Assembly (NCBI GenBank): GCA_035525045.1
Contig: DATLEX010000175.1
Location: 1 to 63,004 of the forward strand
Source: DATLEX01 sp035525045
GTDB lineage: Bacteria > Acidobacteriota > Thermoanaerobaculia > Gp7-AA8
Direction: 5' to 3'
Length of the DNA stretch: 63,004 nucleotides
The notes beneath the pieces are model-generated. The model did no database searches. It was not told the origin of the DNA and saw only the letters and a list, made by a program, of their open reading frames with translations. Shown here piece by piece: positions 57,179 to 63,004 of this stretch. How positions within the stretch are numbered: position 1 is the stretch's first letter; each line of letters begins with the position of its first letter. Made by a program: the position numbers and the translations under genes.

Positions 57179-58510
57179 TCAGATGGCGTCGGAGAGGCTG
57201 GAGAAGGTGAATTGGGTGCGGACGGCGGGGCAGACGATCGAGAAGTCCTCCGACTGCGAACCGCGGGTGCGCACCTCGCGCGACATGGCGTCGATCTTCG
57301 ACAGGACCGACACCGGCGAGTCGTTGAAACGGAAGTTCCGCAGCGCGCGGCGGATGCGCCCGTTCTCGACCTTGAACACCCCGTCGCGCGTCAGACCGGT
57401 GAGCAGGATGTTCTGCGGGTCGAGATAGCGGATGTACCAGAGACGCGTGACCAGCACGCCGTTCTTCGTGCCCCGGACCAGGTCCGCGACCGAGCCGCTG
57501 CCGCCCTTCATCACGAGGTTCACGGGGCTCGGCGCCGGCTCGGCTTTCATCTTCTGCGCCCAGTAGCGGCTGTACACGAGGTTCTTCAGCACGCCATTCT
57601 CGATCCAGGTCATCCGCCGGGTGGGCAGGCCCTCGCCTGTGAAGACCCTCTGCGGCGCGCGCGTGTCGGCGGGGTCGGTCCAGATCGTCACCCGTTCGGA
57701 GACGACCTTCTCCCCCAGCTTCGTCCCTCCGCCCTTCTTCGCGAAGAAGGACCGCCCCTCGTCCGCCGAGCGGGCATCGAGCTGGAAGGTCAGGAAGAAG
57801 AGGAGGTCGGCCAACGCGGCCGGCTCGAGGATGACCGTGTACGTCCCGGGATCGATGGCTCGCGGGTTGCGCGACAGGACCGCTTTCTCCGCCGCCGCCG
57901 CGACGAGGGCGGGAGCGTTCATCTGCTGCAGGCGGTCGACGTTGGTGCCGGCCCACCCCGATCCGCTTCCCTCGCGCGTCCGGACGGTGTTCGAGAAGGT
58001 AGCGCGGGAGAGGCGGTCGTAGGCGAAGAGGCCGGCCGAGTTGCCGAGGGCGGTCACCGTGCCGGAGTTGGTGATGAAGCCTGCGGCGACGAGGTTCCCC
58101 TTCTTCGCCAACTGCAGCGCGTGCCCGGCCACGCCGGCTCGGAACTCGGGAGCGGCGTTCGCGGTAGCCTCGTCGTAGATCGTCCGATCGTCGTACTTCT
58201 GCTCGCCGAGCAGAGGCATGGCTTCGGGGTCCTCAGGCGCCAGGCGCGCCGTCTCCTCCGCGCGCCGAACCACGCGAGTGAGGCTGTCGGTGTCGAACTG
58301 GTTGATCGACGCGGCGCCGCTGCGCTTCCCGAACGACGCCTGCACCGTGATCACCACGTCGCTCACGTCGCCGGAGGTCGAGACCTCGTTGTTGGCGTAG
58401 CGGAGGTTGGCCTCGCGACTGGCCTCGATGGAGACCGCCGTCTCGCCGGCCTTCGAGAGCTCGAGCGTCCGGCGGATGATGTCGCGCGCTTCGTCGCGTG
58501 TCAGGCTCAC
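57179..58510 (-). CDS. pmbA: TldD/PmbA-family metallopeptidase, PmbA (TldE) subunit type
   Basis: 443 residues of the non-HExxH partner type. Recognisable parts are RYANNEVSTSGDVSDVVITV (about 30-50), YTVILEPAALADLLFFL, VTIWTDPADTRAPQRVFTGE, NLVMKGGSGSVADLVRGTKN, GVLVTRLWYIRYLDPQNILL and TRDGVFKVENGRIRRALRNF. TldD and TldE form a heterodimer that processes peptides such as modified natural products or antitoxins. Its start overlaps the tldD stop by four bases, so the pair is co-translated. Confidence 0.92.
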   Translation of the reverse strand: MSLTRDEARDIIRRTLELSKAGETAVSIEASREANLRYANNEVSTSGDVSDVVITVQASFGKRSGAASINQFDTDSLTRVVRRAEETARLAPEDPEAMPLLGEQKYDDRTIYDEATANAAPEFRAGVAGHALQLAKKGNLVAAGFITNSGTVTALGNSAGLFAYDRLSRATFSNTVRTREGSGSGWAGTNVDRLQQMNAPALVAAAAEKAVLSRNPRAIDPGTYTVILEPAALADLLFFLTFQLDARSADEGRSFFAKKGGGTKLGEKVVSERVTIWTDPADTRAPQRVFTGEGLPTRRMTWIENGVLKNLVYSRYWAQKMKAEPAPSPVNLVMKGGSGSVADLVRGTKNGVLVTRLWYIRYLDPQNILLTGLTRDGVFKVENGRIRRALRNFRFNDSPVSVLSKIDAMSREVRTRGSQSEDFSIVCPAVRTQFTFSSLSDAI

Positions 58511-59961
58511 ATCGACCTCGCTGTGTTGATGATGTTGACGTTGCGGAAGCGGGCCGGCGCACAGCCGTGCGAGACCGCGTTGGCCTGTCCCGGTTCTCCC
58601 TTGCCGTCATAGAACGAACCGCCGAGGGCGTAGCCGTCGGAGCAGATGCGGTCGCACGAGCCCCAGAACTCCGGAGTGATGGCCTGATAGGCGGCGTCTT
58701 CGATCAGCCCGGCGATCCTCCCGTCGCGGATCTCCCAGAAGAGCTGCGCGGAGAACTGAAAGTTGTAGCGCTGCTGGTCGATCGAATACGACGAGCGCCC
58801 CTCGCCGAGGATCCCCCGTTTGGTCCCGGCGATGAGCTCCTCCAGAGTGAGCTTCTCCTCGCCGGGGCGCAGAGAGAGGTTGGGCATCCTCTGGAACGGC
58901 ACCGAGCCCCAGGAGTCGGCGTGGGAACAGGCGTGCGAGCTCTCCTTGCCGATCCAGGCGGCCTGCTCGCGGGTGGTCTGGTAATCGACGAAGATCCCCT
59001 TCCGGACGATGTCCCACTCGTGCGTCGGGACGCCGTCGTCGTCGTACCCGAGGGTGGCCAGGGCCATCGGCTGCGTGCGGTCGGCGAAGAAGTTCACGAT
59101 GTCCGAGCCGAACTTGAACTTTCCGAGCTTGTCGGGGGTGAGGAACGACGTGCCGGCGAAGTTCGCCTCGTAGCCCATGGCCCGATCGAGCTCAGTCGGA
59201 TGTCCGACGGACTCATGGATGGTGAGCCAGAGATTCGACGGCGCCAGGATGAGATCGTACTTCCCCGGCTCGACGCTCTTCGCCGAGAGCTTTCGGACGG
59301 CCTGCTCGGCGGCCGTCGCGGCTTCCTCCAACCAGGGGTAGCTCTCGATCCATTCGTACCCGGTGCCGATCGGCTCGGCGAGGGAGTTGCGCGTCTTGAA
59401 TTTTCCGGCCTTCCGATCGACCGCCGTCACGGTGAAGCCCGGCATCTGCCGGATGATGATCTGCTCGATCTCCGACCCTTCCGTCGACGCGAACTGCTTC
59501 TCCTCCTTGACGAAGTGGAGGTACGAGGTGCAGAACGCGGCGCCGTTCTTCAACGCCGCGGCGTTGATGGCCAGCAAAAGATCGACCTTCCGCTCGGTCG
59601 GGACGCGGAAGGGGTCCTTCGTCACCGGCGTCTGCCAGGTGTCCTTGTAGGCTTCCACCGGCGCCAGCACCACCGGCTTCCCCTGCGCGGCGCGGTTGGC
59701 GCGAGCGATCGCCACGGCCTGCGCGGCGACGCGGTCGACCTCGGCCGGCGAGACCTCTCGCGAGGCGGCGAAACCCCACGTGCCATCCACGAGCACCCGG
59801 ATACCGGTGCCGAACGACTCGCGATTGGTGATGCTCGTGACGCGCTTCTCGCGCGTGTTGATCGACTGCCGAAGGTAACGGTTCACCCGCACGTCGGCGT
59901 ACGACGCCCCTTTCTGTTTCGCGGTCTCGATGGCGCGCATGAGCAGCTCGCGATCCTGCAT
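58507..59961 (-). CDS. tldD: TldD/PmbA-family metallopeptidase, catalytic TldD subunit
   Basis: 484 residues from the ATG at 59961 (MQDRELLMRAIETAKQKGAS). The zinc site HESVGHP (in LTIHESVGHPTELDRA) is the TldD-type HExxxH, with the downstream Cys in GSCDRICSDGYALGG. It probably acts as a heterodimer with the following PmbA protein. TldD itself lacks a signal, yet a small twin-arginine-signal frame ends one base upstream (TGAGATG). Unusually, a secreted TldD would make no sense without that peptide, so the relation of the two frames is open. Confidence 0.92.
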   Translation of the reverse strand: MQDRELLMRAIETAKQKGASYADVRVNRYLRQSINTREKRVTSITNRESFGTGIRVLVDGTWGFAASREVSPAEVDRVAAQAVAIARANRAAQGKPVVLAPVEAYKDTWQTPVTKDPFRVPTERKVDLLLAINAAALKNGAAFCTSYLHFVKEEKQFASTEGSEIEQIIIRQMPGFTVTAVDRKAGKFKTRNSLAEPIGTGYEWIESYPWLEEAATAAEQAVRKLSAKSVEPGKYDLILAPSNLWLTIHESVGHPTELDRAMGYEANFAGTSFLTPDKLGKFKFGSDIVNFFADRTQPMALATLGYDDDGVPTHEWDIVRKGIFVDYQTTREQAAWIGKESSHACSHADSWGSVPFQRMPNLSLRPGEEKLTLEELIAGTKRGILGEGRSSYSIDQQRYNFQFSAQLFWEIRDGRIAGLIEDAAYQAITPEFWGSCDRICSDGYALGGSFYDGKGEPGQANAVSHGCAPARFRNVNIINTARSM

Positions 59962-59962
59962 C

Positions 59963-60214
59963 TCAGATCTCCAGTCCCAGGACGCAGCGGTCGCGGTCGG
60001 CGCCCGGGGTGCGGAAACGAAGGGCGTGGTCGCGGGCCGCCTCGAAGGAGCGGCCGCCGAGACCTCCGTCGTCGACGGTGGCGAGGTAGGGGTCGCCTTC
60101 GAACATCTCGTGCTGCGGAACGGGCTCGCCGCCGCCAGCCACTGGCGCCCAGAGCACCGTCCCACCCGCGACGACGGCACTCGTCACCAGGAACTCGCGT
60201 CGGGTCTGCTTCAT
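59963..60214 (-). CDS. Small twin-arginine-signal protein upstream of tldD
   Basis: 83 residues. The N-terminus has the Tat motif TRREFLVTSAVVAGGTVLWA, about 25 residues of signal, and leaves a mature part of about 55 residues (EMFEGDPYLATVDDGGLGGR, HALRFRTPGADRDRCVLGLE). Stop and tldD start are one base apart, indicating coupling. The mature part matches nothing I recognise. It could be a real exported peptide, or a decayed or frame-displaced N-terminus of a Tat-exported TldD homologue. Codon use is ordinary for the region. Confidence 0.6.
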   Translation of the reverse strand: MKQTRREFLVTSAVVAGGTVLWAPVAGGGEPVPQHEMFEGDPYLATVDDGGLGGRSFEAARDHALRFRTPGADRDRCVLGLEI

Positions 60215-60260
60215 GGTTTGGGGAGAATATCAAAAGACACGCAGCGTGCCCCCTTCCGCC

Positions 60261-60290
60261 CAGATTCCTCGCTTGCGGTCGGAATGACAG
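60261..60290. repeat. Half of a GTCATTCCGAG-family palindrome
   Basis: CAGATTCCTCGCTTGCGG then TCGGAATGACAG matches the right half of the family at 12633-12728 and 25022-25145. The 46 bases to its left, up to the small Tat protein start at 60214, do not contain a clear left half. Confidence 0.65.
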
Positions 60291-60292
60291 GC

Positions 60293-60829
60293 TTACCCGA
60301 ACATCCAGGTACAGATGATCACGGCGGCGATGACGGCGGCGAGGTCGCCGAGGAGGGCCGCGGGGACGGCGTGGCGCATTCGCCGCACGCCGATCGCACC
60401 GAAGTACACCGCCAGGACGTAGAACGTCGTCTCGGTGCTGCCGTACATCGTCGCGGCCATGCGCCCGATCAGCGAGTCGGGGCCGTGCTGGTTGATCAGG
60501 TCAGTGGTGAACGCCAGCGACCCGCTGCCCGAGAGCGACCGCAGGATGGCCAGCGGCATCAGCTCGGCGGGGAACCCCGTCGCGTCCATGACCGGCTGCA
60601 GCCCCGCCGTCAGAAGGTCCATCGCCCCCGAGCCGCGGAACATTCCGATCGCCACCAGGATCCCGACCAGGAAAGGGATGATCCGGACCGCGACCTGGAA
60701 CCCTTCCTTCGCTCCCTCGATGAAGACGTCGTACACCTTCACCTTCCGGACGATCCCGTACAGCGGGATCCCCACCAGGAGCACGGGGATGGCCCAGAGC
60801 GAGATGGCGTCGAGCGCGGCCCGGATCAC
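60293..60829 (-). CDS. spmB: SpmB-like nucleoside-recognition-domain membrane protein
   Basis: 178 residues, about five membrane helices. The conserved gate-domain pattern is FQVAVRIIPFLVGILVAIGM (about 46-65) and LMPLAILRSLSGSGSLAFTT, followed by DSLIGRMAATMYGSTETTFY. SpmA and SpmB are named for B. subtilis spore maturation but occur widely in non-spore-formers, where transport of a small molecule is suspected. The start overlaps the spmA stop (ATGA). Confidence 0.9.
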   Translation of the reverse strand: MIRAALDAISLWAIPVLLVGIPLYGIVRKVKVYDVFIEGAKEGFQVAVRIIPFLVGILVAIGMFRGSGAMDLLTAGLQPVMDATGFPAELMPLAILRSLSGSGSLAFTTDLINQHGPDSLIGRMAATMYGSTETTFYVLAVYFGAIGVRRMRHAVPAALLGDLAAVIAAVIICTWMFG

Positions 60830-61434
60830 TCGGCCACCTCACCCTCGGCCTCGCGCTCCCGGTAGAAGCGCTGGAGCACTTTCGCGGCGATCACGGTCAC
60901 GATCGTTCCGACGGTGGTGGCGATCAGCGTCGTGGCGATGATCGCGGTCGGGTTCGCCGACCCGGCGGCGACGAGAATCCCGATCATCGTCGCCGGCACC
61001 AACTGCACGCCGGACGTGATCAGGGCCATGAACGTCACCTGGGCGTTCGAGGCGGTGTCCTTGTCGGGACTCAGCTCCTGCAGGCTCTCCATGGCCTTGA
61101 TGCCGAGCGGCGTAGCGGCATTGTTGAGCCCCAGCATGTTCGCGGCGACGCTCATGATGATGGCTCCCATGGCCGGATGCTCGGCAGGGACCTCCGGAAA
61201 GAGGAGCCGGCTGACCGGCCGCAGCGCCCGTCCCAGCAGCGTCACCAGCCCGGAGGCCTCGGCGATGCGCATGATCCCGAGCCAGAGGGCCATGATCCCG
61301 ATCAGGCCGAGGGAGATGTCCACGGCCGTCTTCGCCGAGTCGACCGCCCCCTTCGTCACCCCTTCCGCCGTGCCGCTGAACGCGGCAACGACGAGGGCGA
61401 TGGCCATCAGCCCGAACCAGATGTAGTTCAACAT
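60826..61434 (-). CDS. spmA: SpmA-like nucleoside-recognition-domain membrane protein
   Basis: 202 residues, about five membrane helices. SLGLIGIMALWLGIMRIAEA (about 41-60) and PAMGAIIMSVAANMLGLNNA, ATPLGIKAM are the family core. It is coupled to spmB. No sporulation genes are near, so a general membrane role is more likely. Confidence 0.9.
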   Translation of the reverse strand: MLNYIWFGLMAIALVVAAFSGTAEGVTKGAVDSAKTAVDISLGLIGIMALWLGIMRIAEASGLVTLLGRALRPVSRLLFPEVPAEHPAMGAIIMSVAANMLGLNNAATPLGIKAMESLQELSPDKDTASNAQVTFMALITSGVQLVPATMIGILVAAGSANPTAIIATTLIATTVGTIVTVIAAKVLQRFYREREAEGEVAE

Positions 61435-61467
61435 GCGCCGAATTGTATGTGCAGCGCGGACGGGTCC

Positions 61468-63004
61468 TCAGTGCGTGGCAGCGCGCCGGCGGGCCGGGGG
61501 CACGCTGCCGAAGCGGGTGAAGAAGACGCGCGGGACGCCGGCGTACTCCCCTTCGGCGACGCGGTCGTACGCGAGCAGCAGTTGCACACTTCGGATCACC
61601 GCCGCGTCGAGCGATCCGAAGTTCCCGGCGGGGTGACGCATCACGATTTCCCGCGGCAGCGAGCGGACCTCCGAAAGCGGCGTACCGGCGGGGAACGTCA
61701 CCGCCGTCCAGAGCACTTCGGGACGCCCCTCGGTCGTCACGCCGACGCGATGGAAGAGGACGAATCGCTCGCCGAGCGCCACGAGCACCGGTTGCGTCGA
61801 GGAGGGAGCGATGGCCGGGTCGATCACCGTACCGCTCCCGGCTCCGTCGGTCTCGAGGACGGCCCCTTCGCGCGTCACCCGCGCGCCGCGGACGGTCCAC
61901 CCCTCAGCCCACGCCGACCAGAGCACGAGGTATTGCAGGCCGTGGAACGCGATGACCGGCTTCTCGGCGAAGGTGCGCCGCTCCTCGATCGACACCGGCA
62001 TCGGATCGATCGCCCTGCCGTCCGCTCCCACCCTGGCCGCGAGCAACGAGAAGGGGCCGATACTGCAGGTGATCACGCACTCCCGCTGTCCCTCCGACCA
62101 GGCCACGAGGAAGTCGCGCCCATCCGAGGCCACCGTGACGTCGTGGTTGAACCCGCCGCCATGGACGATCGCGGCGGCGGTCATGTCGGGGTTTCCCAGC
62201 ATGGCCACCCTCCGCGCCATCACGCAGAGCAAGCCCTGCGCGCAGGGACCATTCCAGACCACGAGCGCATCGGTGCCATTCGTGGTGACGTCGAAGTGAG
62301 TCGCCGCCGGCGCGACCTGCAGCGGTGCCGGATCGAGGAACCCGCTCCCGCCGGCCGCCATCCGCCGGGCGAAGAGACCGTCGGGCGTGGCCCAGACGGC
62401 GACGTACGCGCTCTGCGTCGCGGCGACCCTTGCCGCGGGAAGTCGCAGGACACTTCCTTCCTGCTCGATGGCGTACAGCTCGACCGGTTCCTCGTCGAGC
62501 GGGGCATTCGCGTTCGAGAAGCGCCGCACATACGCACGAGCCACACGGTCCGGTCCATTCTCGCCCCACGCCACGAGGTGCCCCACCCCCGACGCGGCGA
62601 CGCGCACGTTCGACTGCAGCGTCGCGCTGAAGGCAAGGATCTCGGGCGTCCCCCCGTCGAGCAGTGGCGTGACCTTCGTCCCGAAGAGGTCGAACGACGA
62701 GGAGGTGCGACGCTGGTGGATTCCATGCACGACCAGGCGGTAGTCGCCGGCGGCGGCAATGGCGATGCCCGAGAGCGTCCCCTGCCAGCCGCCGAAGGCG
62801 CGGGGAGGAGCGAACGTGCCGTCGGAGGCGACCGTGGTCATGTACGCGAATACATGCTGCTGAATCGGGTCGGGAACCCACCAGGCCAGCAGATACCGGG
62901 AGCCGTCGCGCGCCAGCCGGATCTGCGCAAAGGCAGGAGGCACGGGGGGTGCGAGCGTATGGGTCGCGCCGGTGTAGGCACCCGCGGCCGTCAGCCGGAA
63001 CGAC
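61468..63004 (-). CDS. Large repetitive, probably beta-propeller, secreted protein (N-terminus outside window)
   Basis: At least 512 residues open to the window edge on the minus strand; the true start lies beyond 63004. It is built from repeated blade-like units of the form (V/A)-A-x-x-G-x-x-(F/Y)-L-(V/L)-x-W-(S/A/G), for example RDGSRYLLAWW, ASGVGHLVAWGENG, ATQSAYVAVWATPDG, TNGTDALVVWNG, SDGRDFLVAWSEGQ and FHGLQYLVLWSAWA. That spacing of about 50-60 residues suggests a beta-propeller. No enzyme motif is visible. Such proteins are usually exported. Similar repeat proteins are common in Acidobacteriota and Myxococcota. Confidence 0.75.
   Translation of the reverse strand, partial: SFRLTAAGAYTGATHTLAPPVPPAFAQIRLARDGSRYLLAWWVPDPIQQHVFAYMTTVASDGTFAPPRAFGGWQGTLSGIAIAAAGDYRLVVHGIHQRRTSSSFDLFGTKVTPLLDGGTPEILAFSATLQSNVRVAASGVGHLVAWGENGPDRVARAYVRRFSNANAPLDEEPVELYAIEQEGSVLRLPAARVAATQSAYVAVWATPDGLFARRMAAGGSGFLDPAPLQVAPAATHFDVTTNGTDALVVWNGPCAQGLLCVMARRVAMLGNPDMTAAAIVHGGGFNHDVTVASDGRDFLVAWSEGQRECVITCSIGPFSLLAARVGADGRAIDPMPVSIEERRTFAEKPVIAFHGLQYLVLWSAWAEGWTVRGARVTREGAVLETDGAGSGTVIDPAIAPSSTQPVLVALGERFVLFHRVGVTTEGRPEVLWTAVTFPAGTPLSEVRSLPREIVMRHPAGNFGSLDAAVIRSVQLLLAYDRVAEGEYAGVPRVFFTRFGSVPPARRRAATH

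Noticed and set aside
60293..61434. spmA/spmB as evidence of sporulation
   Set aside because: The families are widespread in non-spore-formers, and no sporulation regulators or coat genes are in the window.
1..63004. tRNA, rRNA, prophage, toxin-antitoxin or known defence cluster
   Set aside because: No cloverleaf, ribosomal RNA, integrase, phage structural gene or recognised defence gene was seen by reading. A dedicated RNA search could still find a divergent small RNA.

Overview
This 63 kb window is a gene-dense, GC-rich stretch of a Gram-negative bacterial chromosome. Lipopolysaccharide export and lipid A genes (lptB, a fused lptC/lptA, lpxB, msbA, a DUF374 acyltransferase) imply an outer membrane. 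The mix of domain families (DUF4388, DUF4126, a DUF6677-like protein, paired TldD/PmbA, SpmA/SpmB, lipoprotein D-aminoacylase) resembles Acidobacteriota or a neighbouring phylum. That placement is inference from gene content only. No tRNA, rRNA, prophage, CRISPR array or intact transposase was found. The one structural RNA gene is rnpB.

Layout. 1-7.7 kb: hpf (cut by the window edge), rpoN, lptB, lptC/A, recJ and accA. 7.7-15.2 kb: a hypothetical gene, then priA, a family-4 uracil-DNA glycosylase, coaBC, rpoZ, gmk, a YicC-type nuclease and the acyltransferase, which carries a frameshift at an A10 run. 15.2-25 kb: msbA, lpxB, two small membrane proteins, a HIT protein, an HU-type protein, sppA, rpsA, cmk, an rRNA pseudouridine synthase and scpB. 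25-36 kb: scpA, trpS, recG, a cNMP-FHA protein, an LD-carboxypeptidase, rnpB, DUF4126, a DUF4388-SPOR protein and uvrC. 36-43 kb: a PadR regulator with a perfect palindromic operator, a hydrolase and glycosyltransferase sharing a 27 bp divergent promoter, an NAD-kinase-like gene coupled to a zinc-ribbon/SPFH gene, a small secreted protein, uvrB and a receiver-only response regulator. 43-53 kb: a class A PBP, a 135-residue protein coupled to a PAS histidine kinase, a GNAT protein, aroB, aspS, a gamma-carbonic-anhydrase-like protein, folA and thyA. 53-63 kb: a lysA / D-aminoacylase / APC permease operon, a MITE-like element, pmbA/tldD, spmA/spmB and a large secreted protein cut by the window edge.

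The genes are mostly housekeeping. The less ordinary material is between them. Nearly every larger gap holds a repeat. One class is built from 7-bp units (GGTTAAC, ATTTTGG, GGGCTCR, GCTCTCA), usually as two facing arrays. Another is palindromes with GTCATTCCGAG or GTTTATCCTGAG ends. There are also a triple hairpin and a 231 bp element with 36 bp terminal inverted repeats. Several of these repeats supply the stop codon or last residues of a neighbouring gene. One appears to supply the -10 boxes of two divergent genes. Many first genes have a TAnnnT box only 6-11 bases before the start codon and no Shine-Dalgarno sequence, suggesting leaderless or near-leaderless transcripts. The best candidates for something undescribed are this heptad-repeat architecture and the NAD-kinase-like/SPFH gene pair.
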